A program made the translations under genes and the position numbers. Shown here piece by piece: positions 8,392 through 16,309 of a stretch of DNA of 38,977 nt. Location of the stretch: contig JBKPCD010000148.1 of assembly GCA_046727175.1 (NCBI GenBank), positions 1 to 38,977 of the forward strand, read 5' to 3'. The DNA comes from JBKPCD01 sp046727175. GTDB taxonomy: Bacteria > Acidobacteriota > Vicinamibacteria > Vicinamibacterales > 2-12-FULL-66-21. The notes beneath the pieces were generated by a model. The model searched no databases and had not been told where the DNA came from. It saw nothing but the letters and a program-made list of their open reading frames with translations. The stretch's first letter is position 1. Each line of letters starts with the position of its first letter.

Positions 8392-9297
8392 CTACGATCC
8401 TTTTTTCGTCGTGGTGACCCCTTCCTTGATCTCGCTGACGCGCTTGCGCGCGAGCTCGAGGTACTCGCTCGTCTCAAACTCCGCAATCAGGCGATCGTAG
8501 TACGGCAGCGCCTCGGCCGGCCGCTGGATCTTCAGCAACGATTCCGCGAGATAGTAGAAGACCGCATCCCGGCGCGTGTACTTCGGATCCCGATCGAGCA
8601 GAACCTTGAACCGATCGATCGCGCCCGGATACCAGCGCGTCCGGAAGTAGTGGTATCCGACGCGATACTCGTAGTCGTCCAGGCGGTCGCGCGCGTCGCG
8701 CAGGTGCTGCTGCGCCTCCGGCATCAGCGAACGGTTCGGCTCGGATGGATCGTTCTGGTACCGCTCGACGAAAACGGACAGCTCCTTGATGGCTTCCCTG
8801 GTTTCTGTCTGATCGCGATCCGGCCCGCGCATCTGGTAGTAGTACGTCATACCCAGCTTGTATTGCGCGTAGCCTGCGAGTGTGTGTGTCGGGTAGAAGC
8901 TCAGAAACTCTCGGAACTCGTTGGCGGCGAGCACGAACGATTCTGCGGAGCGCTCGCCGAGGTACGTGTCAGCGACGCCAAGCTTCGCGTTGGCGCGATA
9001 TCGACTCTGCGGATAGCTGTCCACGAGCTCCCGGAAATACTCGCGGGACGTAAGCCAACGCTTCTCGGTCAACGCTTCGGTGCCGCGCTCGAACAGGAAC
9101 TTGTCGGGTTCAGGGGTGCCGGTCGGCGGCTTCTTGGGCCCGCTGGCGCACGCCGGGGCGAAGAGCACCGCCGCGATGACGAGTGCCTGCAGGCCGCGCC
9201 CGGAACGATCCCGGCTGGAGAGACGGGCCACGAGCATCGTGATCATCGTGGCTGCGTGGTCGTCGTGAAATCGCCGTCGGCGCCTGGCAGTGAACAT
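8392..9297 (-). CDS. bamD: BamD-like outer-membrane assembly lipoprotein
   Basis: The N-terminus has a basic stretch, a hydrophobic core (GLQALVIAAVLFAPAC) and a cysteine that fits lipoprotein processing, although APAC is an imperfect lipobox. The mature part is a run of TPR-like repeats (FLFERGTEALTEKRWLTSRE, YFRELVDSYPQSRYRANAKL, YAQYKLGMTYYYQM), matching BamD/YfiO, the essential periplasmic scaffold of the BAM complex. The length (301) is slightly above the family norm. The start is uncertain: ATG codons at 9297, 9246 and 9237 are in frame and none has a clear Shine-Dalgarno. The shorter ones leave a more normal signal peptide. It lies 34 bases behind the epimerase gene as the last gene of the aroC string. 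Confidence 0.85.
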   Translation of the reverse strand: MFTARRRRRFHDDHAATMITMLVARLSSRDRSGRGLQALVIAAVLFAPACASGPKKPPTGTPEPDKFLFERGTEALTEKRWLTSREYFRELVDSYPQSRYRANAKLGVADTYLGERSAESFVLAANEFREFLSFYPTHTLAGYAQYKLGMTYYYQMRGPDRDQTETREAIKELSVFVERYQNDPSEPNRSLMPEAQQHLRDARDRLDDYEYRVGYHYFRTRWYPGAIDRFKVLLDRDPKYTRRDAVFYYLAESLLKIQRPAEALPYYDRLIAEFETSEYLELARKRVSEIKEGVTTTKKGS

Positions 9298-9331
9298 CGT
9301 TCAATTCTGAAGGAGATCTGACAGGGTCGAA

Positions 9332-10276
9332 CTAGGCCCGGGATGAACTCGACAACCATCGGTACTCCATCTCCAAGCCCTGCTCGAGCGAGACGCTCGG
9401 AACGAAGCCGAGCTCGGTTCGTGCCAGCGTCGTGTCCGCATACGTGTCGCGCATGTCTCCCTTCTGCTCGGCGTGCCGGACGACCGAGAGCGGCTTGCCC
9501 GCGATCCGTGAAAGGATTTCGAGCACCTGGTTCATGGATACCCGCGAACCACCGCCGACGTTGTACGCACGCCCTGGCACCGACCGTTCGGCAGCCGCGA
9601 TCGTCGCATTCACGGCATCGGACACGAACGTGAAGTCACGCGTCTGCTCGCCGTCGCCGTACAACTCGATTGGCCCATCGCGCAGGGAGGCGGTGATGAA
9701 TCGATGAAACGCCATATCGGGGCGCTGACGCGGCCCGTAGACGGTGAAGTAGCGAACAGACGCCGTCGGCACGCGGTGGTTCACCCAGTACAGATAACAA
9801 AGCTGCTCGGCCGCGAGCTTCGTGACCCCGTACGGCGAGACCGGACGCGGCAGGGCATCCTCACGCATCGGGATGCTGGCATGGTCGCCGTAGACCGAGG
9901 AGCTCGATGCGTAGACGACGCGTTCGAGCGGCCGTCCCGCGCAGGCCTCGAGCAGTCGTTGCGAGGCGTCGACGTTGTGCTCGGTGTAGATTCTGAAGTC
10001 GCGCCCCCAACTCTTTCTCACTCCGGCCTGCGCCGCCAGATGGAACACGTGCGTCTTGCCCTCGAGCAGCGCGGGAAGATCGGCGTGCTGAATCGATCCG
10101 TGGATGAAGTGAAACCCATGCCGTCCCGCGTTCACCCTGACGTTCGCTTCCTTGATCGATCGCGGATAGTAATCCGTGAAGCAGTCGATGCCCGTGACTT
10201 CTGCGCCGCGATCCAGCAGGGCCGATACGAGGTGTGACGCGATGAACCCCGCTGCGCCCGTGACGAGCGCCTTCAC
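9332..10276 (-). CDS. NAD-dependent sugar-nucleotide epimerase/dehydratase
   Basis: A 314-residue extended short-chain dehydrogenase. It has the NAD-binding GAAGFIASH loop at the N-terminus, HLAAQAGVRKSW, the SSSSVYG strand, and the catalytic pair Tyr/Lys in SPYGVTKLAAEQ. Its C-terminal half (VYGPRQRPDMAFHRFI, YGDGEQTRDFTFV, YNVGGG) is most like UDP-glucose/UDP-glucuronate 4-epimerases. The start is a GTG at 10276 in a GTGA overlap with the thioesterase stop (10275-10273); an upstream ATG at 10312 would only add residues that do not fit the Rossmann start VKALVTG. It may act in the same surface-polysaccharide metabolism as the pair at 5.2-7.6 kb. The exact substrate cannot be told from sequence. 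Confidence 0.9.
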   Translation of the reverse strand: MKALVTGAAGFIASHLVSALLDRGAEVTGIDCFTDYYPRSIKEANVRVNAGRHGFHFIHGSIQHADLPALLEGKTHVFHLAAQAGVRKSWGRDFRIYTEHNVDASQRLLEACAGRPLERVVYASSSSVYGDHASIPMREDALPRPVSPYGVTKLAAEQLCYLYWVNHRVPTASVRYFTVYGPRQRPDMAFHRFITASLRDGPIELYGDGEQTRDFTFVSDAVNATIAAAERSVPGRAYNVGGGSRVSMNQVLEILSRIAGKPLSVVRHAEQKGDMRDTYADTTLARTELGFVPSVSLEQGLEMEYRWLSSSSRA

Positions 10277-10677
10277 GCGAACACCTCCCGGATGCGGGCA
10301 GGGAGCCGGCACGGCCTGCCGGTCGGATCCAGTGCGGCATGCAACGTTCGTCCCGAAGCCGCGACGACCGCGTCACCGACGCGACGCACTTCGTACTGAA
10401 ACTCCATCCGCACCGGCGAGAGAATTCGTCCCTCGGTCCTGACTTCGAGCTCGTCGTCGTATCGCGTCGATCGATGGTACGCGCACTGGGCTTCGATGAC
10501 GGGAAGCGACACGCCGGCGTGCTCCATCTCGCGATACGTCCAGCCGAGCGAGCGAAGCAGATCGGCGCGCGCCACCTCGAACCAGACGAAGTAGTTCGCG
10601 TAGTACGCCACGCCCATCTTGTCGGTTTCCGCATACCGGACGCGCACCGTGGAACGTGACGAAGGCATCGCCGTCAC
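10273..10677 (-). CDS. Hotdog-fold acyl-CoA thioesterase (YbgC/4HBT type)
   Basis: A 134-residue single hotdog domain. The active-site segment RYAETDKMGVAYYANYFVWF holds the conserved Asp and the YxxYxxxFE pattern of YbgC/4-hydroxybenzoyl-CoA thioesterases. Members hydrolyse short- or medium-chain acyl-CoA in the cytoplasm; ybgC is linked to the Tol-Pal cluster in enterobacteria, which is not the case here. The start is either the GTG at 10677, forming a GTGA overlap with rpe, or an ATG at 10668. I favour GTG because this string uses 4-base overlaps throughout. The gene is coupled at both ends, to rpe and to the epimerase. The physiological substrate is unknown. Confidence 0.85.
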   Translation of the reverse strand: MTAMPSSRSTVRVRYAETDKMGVAYYANYFVWFEVARADLLRSLGWTYREMEHAGVSLPVIEAQCAYHRSTRYDDELEVRTEGRILSPVRMEFQYEVRRVGDAVVAASGRTLHAALDPTGRPCRLPARIREVFA

Positions 10678-11357
10678 GGGACCTCGGCGCGCAGGGCGGC
10701 AGCGCGCAGCTCGCGGGTCGCGACCGCGGGATCCGCAGCGCCGAAGATGGCGCTGCCGGCAATGAGAATGCCGGCGCCTGCCGACACGACACGGGCTGCG
10801 TTGGTTGCGTCGATCCCGCCGTCGACGCCGATCGGCGCATTGCTGCCGTGCCGATCGAGCAGTTCGCAGACGGCCCGTATCTTAGACTCGCTGCGCGGGA
10901 TAAAAGTCTGACCGCCAAAGCCGGGGTTTACCGTCATCACCAACACGTGATCGACGTCAGGCGCAATCTCATCGAGCGCGACGACGGGTGTGGCGGGATT
11001 GATCGCCACGCCTGCTGCCAGTCCCAGTGCCTTGATCGCGTGAACGGTCCGATGGAGGTGCAACGCGACTTCGACGTGGACGGCGATCCGTGTCGCGCCC
11101 GCATCAGCGAACGCCTCGATGTAGCGATCCGGCTCCTCGATCATGAGATGAACGTCCAGCGGCAACTTCGTAATCCGTCGAATCGAACGCACGACGGGCG
11201 GCCCGATCGTGAGATTCGGGACGAAGTGTCCATCCATGACGTCTACGTGGATGAGATCGGCGCCCCCGCGCTCGGCGGCGGCAATCTGCTCGCCAAGCGC
11301 GGCGAAGTCCGCAGCGAGGATCGAGGGAGCGATCAGGACGGTCGCGCGAGAGCTCAG
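10674..11357 (-). CDS. rpe: Ribulose-phosphate 3-epimerase with a probable CTG start
   Basis: A TIM-barrel enzyme of the pentose phosphate pathway that interconverts ribulose 5-phosphate and xylulose 5-phosphate. The first ATG in frame (11237) lies inside the conserved HVDVMDGHFVPN motif and would delete the first strand. Upstream, the frame encodes the normal N-terminus (VLIAPSILAADFAALGEQIA) but contains no ATG, GTG or TTG. A CTG at 11357-11355 overlaps the PASTA gene stop as CTGA and gives 227 residues, the usual family size. Other family motifs are LDVHLMIE, MTVNPGFGGQ (catalytic region) and GVDGGI. The start is an inference from length, homology and the junction style of this operon. Confidence 0.88.
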   Translation of the reverse strand: MSSRATVLIAPSILAADFAALGEQIAAAERGGADLIHVDVMDGHFVPNLTIGPPVVRSIRRITKLPLDVHLMIEEPDRYIEAFADAGATRIAVHVEVALHLHRTVHAIKALGLAAGVAINPATPVVALDEIAPDVDHVLVMTVNPGFGGQTFIPRSESKIRAVCELLDRHGSNAPIGVDGGIDATNAARVVSAGAGILIAGSAIFGAADPAVATRELRAAALRAEVP

Positions 11358-12082
11358 CGGCTGACCTCGATGGAAATGGGCTCGCCGGGTGCAATCTGGA
11401 ATCCGGCTTGCGGGCTCTGGCGCAGGACGATTCCGGCGGGAACCCCGGGATACGGAGTGTCGCCGACGACCGCGACGCGAAAGCCGTGGCTTCGCAGCAG
11501 CTCCGCGGCTCGATCGCCGTTGACGCCGATCAGGTCCGGCATCACGTACGTCACACCCCGCTGCGGCCGATTGACGAGCAAGGACACGCGATTCCCTTGG
11601 CTGTTGGGTGCTGGCGTCTGTGCGACCACGGCATCGGTCGGGTAGTCGGCAGATCGGATCTCTGCCATGCCTGCGAGCTCCAGGCCCTCCTGCTGCACCC
11701 GGAGTTGGGCTGTTCTCTCCGATTCGCTCGTGAGGTTCGGAACGAGGTTCGAGCGTGGGCCGGCGCTCACCCAGACCTTGACGCTGCGTTCGCGGCGCAG
11801 CCGGTTACCTGTTTGCGGCTCCTGGGTCAGAATCTGGCCCGCCGGTATCTTCGGATCGAATCGCCGGCCTTCCTCGACCTTGAGGTTGAGCCCCGCCTGC
11901 GAGAGCACTGCGCTGGCTTCGTTGACCGTCTTGCCCGTCAGGGCCGGCACCGCAACGTCGCGCGCCCGCAGCGCAATTCGCATTGCCGCCGCCGCAAACA
12001 GGACGTAGGTGAGAACGAGGGCGCCAACCAGCAGAAACAGCTTGCCTGCGCCCCACACGCGCGTCCTGAATCCAATGCTCAC
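11354..12082 (-). CDS. Membrane-anchored protein with three PASTA domains
   Basis: A 242-residue protein with a short cytoplasmic start, one membrane segment (KLFLLVGALVLTYVLFAAAA) and three consecutive PASTA repeats to the C-terminus (VAVPALTGKTVNEASAVL, LVPNLTSESERTAQLRV, YVMPDLIGVNGDRAAELL). PASTA domains bind peptidoglycan fragments, and are usually the sensor part of Ser/Thr kinases or are found in penicillin-binding proteins. Here no kinase domain is attached, so a cell-wall sensing or anchoring role is an inference. The start is a GTG at 12082, 11 bases after the rsmB stop. A longer open frame upstream is rsmB read out of frame. Its stop is used as the junction for rpe. Confidence 0.88.
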   Translation of the reverse strand: MSIGFRTRVWGAGKLFLLVGALVLTYVLFAAAAMRIALRARDVAVPALTGKTVNEASAVLSQAGLNLKVEEGRRFDPKIPAGQILTQEPQTGNRLRRERSVKVWVSAGPRSNLVPNLTSESERTAQLRVQQEGLELAGMAEIRSADYPTDAVVAQTPAPNSQGNRVSLLVNRPQRGVTYVMPDLIGVNGDRAAELLRSHGFRVAVVGDTPYPGVPAGIVLRQSPQAGFQIAPGEPISIEVSR

Positions 12083-12093
12083 TTGAAAAAAGC

Positions 12094-13458
12094 TTACTGC
12101 GAAGCTGGCGATTTCACCAAAATTGCCGCGAAGAATGCTTCGAGCCCATCGCGAAAGGGCAGAGTTCGAAAATATCCGCTGGCGTCTATCAACGACGCCG
12201 CTGACGCCGGCCCTGTCGCCGGAGATCTCAACCTGAACCCGGGATGGCTCGAGAGAAACCGGGCGATGACCTCTTCGTTCTCTTCCGGCTCGCTCGAACA
12301 GGTCGAGTAGACGATGCGGCCAGCTTCGCGGACGACCTGCGACACCTGATCCAGCATCGCGAGCTGCGCTGCCGCGAGTGGCGGCAGATCCTCTTCGTTG
12401 CGGCGCCACTTCACGTCCGGGTCTCGGCGGATCGTACCCAGGCCGGAGCACGGCGCGTCGAGCAGGACGCAGTCGAAGACCGCATGGAACGGTAGCGCCC
12501 GCTGGATGTCGGCCCGAACGATTCGAATACTCGTCGTTCCCGCGCCCTGAATCGTGCGCGCGAGGAGATCGACGCGACCGCCGCGCAGGTCCGTCGCGAC
12601 GAGAAGTCCACGATCGTTCATCGCGCCCGCCATGGCGGTCGCTTTTCCACCGGGGGAGGCGCACGCATCGAGCACCCGCTCGCCTGCGCGAACGTCCGTG
12701 AGGAGCGGAACGAGCTGCGACGCCTCGTCCTGGACGACGAACGCACCGGCTGACGCGAGGGGCGTCATCAACGGATTTCCGTGGGTGATCACGAGAGCGT
12801 CCGGCGCGAAACGACCCGGTGTCGCGGTTACGCCGTGATTCGCGAGGTCGGTCAGGAGTGCTTCGGTCGTCGTGCGCAGGTGATTGACGCGGATCGTCAG
12901 CGGAGCAGGCTGGTTGTTGAACCGCGCCCACGACTCCGCGGCATCGAACCCATGACGATCGAGCCAGCGTGCGACGAGCCATCGTGGATGCGAGAGCGTC
13001 ACCGAGAGATACTCGAGCGCCTCATCACGATTCACGAGACCGGGCGGCCGGACTGGCAGTGGCAGACGATCGCGTTGTCGGCTTACCCGACGCAGAACCG
13101 CATTGACGAGAGACGCCGCGCTCCCTTTGCCGGCACGGCGCGTAAGCGACACGGCGTCGTTCACAACGGCCGACGCGGGTACGCGCTCGAGATGGAGCAG
13201 TTGGAAGATCGACAGCCGCAGAACGTCGGCGACCTCGGGATCGAGTCGGGGAAGGGGCCGCTTCGCGGCATCGCCGATGATCCGATCGAACGCTCCTTGC
13301 CATCGAAGCGTGCCGCTTGCAATTTCACCGGCGAGGGCCCGATCGCGCCTGTCATCGAGGTGCGCCCTCGCGCGTGCGAGCGCGTGCGGAAGATCGGCAC
13401 GCCGGGCGTTCACGGCGCGCAGGATTTCGTACGCGGCGACCCGCGCCGGGGCAATCAT
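12094..13458 (-). CDS. rsmB: 16S rRNA m5C967 methyltransferase RsmB
   Basis: A 454-residue protein with an N-terminal NusB-like RNA-binding domain (about residues 1-135; ILRAVNARRADLPHAL, VNAVLRRVSRQRD) and a C-terminal SAM-dependent methyltransferase. The SAM loop is DACASPGGKA near residue 263. The two RsmB/Nop2 cysteines are in LLDAPCSGLG (catalytic motif IV region, near 336) and VYSTCSSEPEENE (near 384). It modifies C967 of 16S rRNA. The start is fixed by an ATGA overlap with fmt (ATG 13458-13456). The fmt-rsmB pairing is a widespread arrangement in bacteria and supports the assignment. Confidence 0.95.
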   Translation of the reverse strand: MIAPARVAAYEILRAVNARRADLPHALARARAHLDDRRDRALAGEIASGTLRWQGAFDRIIGDAAKRPLPRLDPEVADVLRLSIFQLLHLERVPASAVVNDAVSLTRRAGKGSAASLVNAVLRRVSRQRDRLPLPVRPPGLVNRDEALEYLSVTLSHPRWLVARWLDRHGFDAAESWARFNNQPAPLTIRVNHLRTTTEALLTDLANHGVTATPGRFAPDALVITHGNPLMTPLASAGAFVVQDEASQLVPLLTDVRAGERVLDACASPGGKATAMAGAMNDRGLLVATDLRGGRVDLLARTIQGAGTTSIRIVRADIQRALPFHAVFDCVLLDAPCSGLGTIRRDPDVKWRRNEEDLPPLAAAQLAMLDQVSQVVREAGRIVYSTCSSEPEENEEVIARFLSSHPGFRLRSPATGPASAASLIDASGYFRTLPFRDGLEAFFAAILVKSPASQ

Positions 13459-14408
13459 GCCCGCTCGATTCGTGTGCCTGTTTCGACCTGATGGCCGGCG
13501 AGGAACTCGCGCGCGGTCATGACGCGTCGGCCCTCCGGTTGAAGCTGGAGGATCCGCAGAACGCGACCATCCCCGGCGACAATGGCCAGATCGGATCGGT
13601 TCTCGACGATCGAGGCGGGGGGAGCGGAACTGTGATTTTCGGTGACTGCCGTCCTGTGAATCAGCACGCGCCGACCGCCGATTCGACCGGACACGAGCGG
13701 CCACGGCTGCAGCCCGCGCACCAGGTTGTGAATCTGCGGCGCGGGCAACGTCCAGTCGATTGCTCCTTCGCTTCGCTCGATCTTCGGCGCGTAGGTCGCC
13801 TTCGTGTCGTCCTGCGGCGTTTCCACCGCGCGGCCTTCGGCAATCCGCTCAAGCGTCTCGATCAGAAGATCCGCGCCGAGGCTCGCAAGATCCCTCTCGA
13901 CCTCCGGGCTGGTCTCGTCCGGACCGATCGCGCGAGATCGGACGGCGAACGTGGCCCCGGCATCCATCTCCTGGATGATGCGCATGATCGTCACGCCCGT
14001 GTCGGCGTCGCCGGCAATCACGGCACGATGCACCGGTGCTGCGCCGCGCCATCGCGGCAGCAACGACGCGTGCACGTTGATGAGACCGAGGTACGGAATC
14101 CGCAGCAGGGAATCGGGGAGCAGCCTTCCGTACGCGGCAACGACGCCGAGATCGGGCGCGAGCGCCTCGAGCCCACGCAGGAACGCCTCGTCGCGGACGC
14201 GATCGGGTTGCCGGACGTCGACGCCGGCCGCTAGCGCCACCTGCTTGGTGGGCGTCGGCGCACGATGCTGGCCGCGCCCCTTCGGCCGGTCAGGCTGCGA
14301 GACGACCGCCGCAACCTCGTGACGCGACCCAAGGATCCGCTGCAGCACCGGAACCGCGAACTCGGGCGTGCCGAAATACACAATCCTCAACCGCCGCGAA
14401 GTCACCAT
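13455..14408 (-). CDS. fmt: Methionyl-tRNA formyltransferase
   Basis: A 317-residue enzyme that formylates initiator Met-tRNA using 10-formyltetrahydrofolate. The N-terminal formyltransferase domain has VYFGTPEFAV and the signature INVHASLLPRWRGAAP. Catalytic Asn111, His113 and Asp149 (in QEMDAG) are all present. The C-terminal OB-fold region contains LQPWPLVSGRIGG. I take the ATG at 14408, which overlaps the def stop by 7 bases; a GTG one codon later gives the more usual GTGA overlap. It sits between def and rsmB, so formylation and deformylation genes are co-translated. Confidence 0.96.
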   Translation of the reverse strand: MVTSRRLRIVYFGTPEFAVPVLQRILGSRHEVAAVVSQPDRPKGRGQHRAPTPTKQVALAAGVDVRQPDRVRDEAFLRGLEALAPDLGVVAAYGRLLPDSLLRIPYLGLINVHASLLPRWRGAAPVHRAVIAGDADTGVTIMRIIQEMDAGATFAVRSRAIGPDETSPEVERDLASLGADLLIETLERIAEGRAVETPQDDTKATYAPKIERSEGAIDWTLPAPQIHNLVRGLQPWPLVSGRIGGRRVLIHRTAVTENHSSAPPASIVENRSDLAIVAGDGRVLRILQLQPEGRRVMTAREFLAGHQVETGTRIERA

Positions 14409-14911
14409 TGGCCGGCGCGTTTCATCTTCTGGATGCGCCGCACGATCTGGTCGCGCTTGATCCCCCGCAGGCGGTCCACGAACAACAGACCGTCGAGATG
14501 ATCGATTTCGTGCTGTAACGCGCGCGCGAGCAGCGCGGCGGCCTCCACGGTCTGCTCGGCGCCGTACCGATCGAGACCGCGCACGACGACGCGCGCGGGC
14601 CGGACGACGGTCGCGTTGAACCCGGGCGCGCTCAGACAGCCTTCTTCCTCGAGCTGCATGCCCTCCCGCTCGACGAAGACGGGGTTGATCACGCAGATGA
14701 GCCCTTTCGGATCTCGGCCTGCAGATATGTCGATGACGCACACGCGCTGGTCCACACCGATTTGCGGCGCCGCAAGGCCGATCCCCGGCGCGGCGTACAT
14801 CGTGTCGATCATGTCGTCGACGAGCTGCTGAAGATCAGCGTCGAAGGCGGTGACTTCCGCAGCGCGTGTATGGAGGGACCGGTCGCCGTACCGGAGAATC
14901 GGACGGATCAT
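14402..14911 (-). CDS. def: Peptide deformylase
   Basis: A 169-residue metallo-enzyme that removes the formyl group from nascent proteins. All three active-site motifs are present: GIGLAAPQIG (residues 43-52), EEGCLSAPG with metal ligand Cys92, and QHEIDHLDG with His134, Glu135 and His138. The length is normal for type 1 enzymes. The start is set by an ATGA overlap with aroC (ATG 14911-14909), and the 3' end overlaps fmt. Confidence 0.97.
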   Translation of the reverse strand: MIRPILRYGDRSLHTRAAEVTAFDADLQQLVDDMIDTMYAAPGIGLAAPQIGVDQRVCVIDISAGRDPKGLICVINPVFVEREGMQLEEEGCLSAPGFNATVVRPARVVVRGLDRYGAEQTVEAAALLARALQHEIDHLDGLLFVDRLRGIKRDQIVRRIQKMKRAGQW

Positions 14912-16110
14912 CGCGGCTGGAAGCGGTCCCGCGTCGCGTCGGCCGATGCGGCAACGGCGCGTTCCAGCTCGGCGATCGAGTCACCGCCGAACTTCTCGAC
15001 CACGGCGTCGGCGAGAACGAGTGCAACCATCGCCTCGCCGACGACGGCAGCCGCCGGCACGGCGCACACATCGCTGCGTTCGATTGCCGCAGCCGATTCG
15101 GCCATGGTGGTCAGATCCACGGAGCGAAGCGGCTTCATCAGCGTGGAAATTGGTTTCATCCACGCGGACACGCGGAGATCCTGGCCGTTCGTGACGCCGC
15201 CCTCGAGGCCGCCCGCGTTGTTGGTCGGTCGAGTCGTGCCGGTCACACTCCGACCGGAGCGTTCCGGAACGATCTCGTCGTGAACCCGTGAGCCCGGCCT
15301 GTAGGCGGCCTCGGGACCAAGGCCGATGCCGACGGCCTTGATCGCCGGTATCGACATGAGCGCCTGACCAAGCCGCCCATCGAGCTTGCGGTCCCATTGT
15401 GCGTAGCTGCCGAGGCCAACAGGCATGCCGGTCGCGATGATCTCGAACGCGCCGCCCATCGTGTCGCCCGCCTCGCGCGCGCGATCGATCTCCTCGATCA
15501 TGTGCTGCTCGAGGACCGTGTCAACGCACCGAATCGGGCCGTCGTCGGGCAAACCCGCAGCCTGCTCGAATCCCACGGACGCCACATCATCGAGACGAAC
15601 GCGTCCAATCGCAAAGACGTGACTCGCAATGCGGATACCGGCGTGCGCAATGAGCTGCTTGGCGACCGCTCCGGCCGCAACGCGCGCGGCCGTCTCGCGA
15701 GCGCTGGCGCGCTCGAGCACGTCGCGAACGTCCGAGCGGCCGTACTTTGCGATCCCGGCGAGATCGGCGTGACCGGGCCGTGGCTTCGTGACGGGCGGGC
15801 GGCGCGCACCGCGTGCGTCTGGAGGCGCCTCGGCTGAGACGCGCATGGTGTATTCCCAGTTGGGCCAGTCGCGGTTTTCAATCATCATCGCGATCGGCCC
15901 GCCGATCGTCTCGCCCGCGCGCACACCCGAGAAGATCTCCGCCCGATCGGATTCGATCGCCATCCGCCGTCCGCGCCCGTAGCCTCCCTGGCGCCGACGG
16001 AGGTCGCGAGTGATGGCGTCGAGATCGAGGGACAGGCCGGCTGGGACGCCTTCGAGGATGATCACGAGCGCACGACCGTGCGACTCACCAGCGGTCAGAA
16101 AACGCACCAT
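14908..16110 (-). CDS. aroC: Chorismate synthase
   Basis: A 400-residue FMN-dependent enzyme for the last step of the shikimate pathway (EPSP to chorismate). It starts FLTAGESHGRALV, has the RRQGGYGRGRRMAIE flavin/substrate segment and the PVTKPRPGHADLAGIAKYG signature, followed by DVLERASARETAARVAAG. The family-typical GGLEGGVTNG and KPISTLMKPLRSVDL occur near the C-terminus. The ATG at 16110 matches the conserved start; an upstream ATG at 16170 would add unrelated residues. It is the first gene of the string. Its product feeds the trp/tyr enzymes encoded around 27-38 kb, but it lies in a separate unit on the other strand and lacks the trp leader. Confidence 0.96.
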   Translation of the reverse strand: MVRFLTAGESHGRALVIILEGVPAGLSLDLDAITRDLRRRQGGYGRGRRMAIESDRAEIFSGVRAGETIGGPIAMMIENRDWPNWEYTMRVSAEAPPDARGARRPPVTKPRPGHADLAGIAKYGRSDVRDVLERASARETAARVAAGAVAKQLIAHAGIRIASHVFAIGRVRLDDVASVGFEQAAGLPDDGPIRCVDTVLEQHMIEEIDRAREAGDTMGGAFEIIATGMPVGLGSYAQWDRKLDGRLGQALMSIPAIKAVGIGLGPEAAYRPGSRVHDEIVPERSGRSVTGTTRPTNNAGGLEGGVTNGQDLRVSAWMKPISTLMKPLRSVDLTTMAESAAAIERSDVCAVPAAAVVGEAMVALVLADAVVEKFGGDSIAELERAVAASADATRDRFQPR

Positions 16111-16204
16111 TCGAGGCCAATTGTATACGAAGTTTCTGCGCGCTCCGGTCGCGCGCAGCCGACACCACACCGCATTTCACCGCATGTTTTCGTGCTTTTC
16201 CGAT

Positions 16205-16221
16205 GAGGTGATTTTCTTGCA
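16205..16221 (+). promoter_or_regulatory. Possible sigma-54 (-24/-12) promoter
   Basis: GG at 16207-16208 and GC at 16219-16220 are separated by exactly 10 bases, and the -12 half reads TTGCA. This is the essential sigma-54 spacing; the -24 half (AGGTGAT) matches consensus weakly beyond GG. It points at the sigma-54 activator gene 90 bases downstream, which would mean autoregulation. A GG-N10-GC match alone can occur by chance in GC-rich DNA. Confidence 0.3.
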
Positions 16222-16309
16222 CTACCGGCTCCGGCCAACCGCCTTCGCCGCAGCGACGACGGTCAACAAGCCGGACACCACGTCCTCCGGTTGAAGCCGC
16301 GCACTACAA

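Noticed and set aside
11354..12082. PASTA Ser/Thr kinase or penicillin-binding protein
   Set aside because: No kinase or transpeptidase domain precedes the PASTA repeats; the longer open frame upstream is rsmB read out of frame.
16108..16130. Promoter for aroC at TATACA just before its ATG
   Set aside because: The -10-like word is only about 12 bases from the start codon and has no -35 match; a leaderless start is possible but unsupported.
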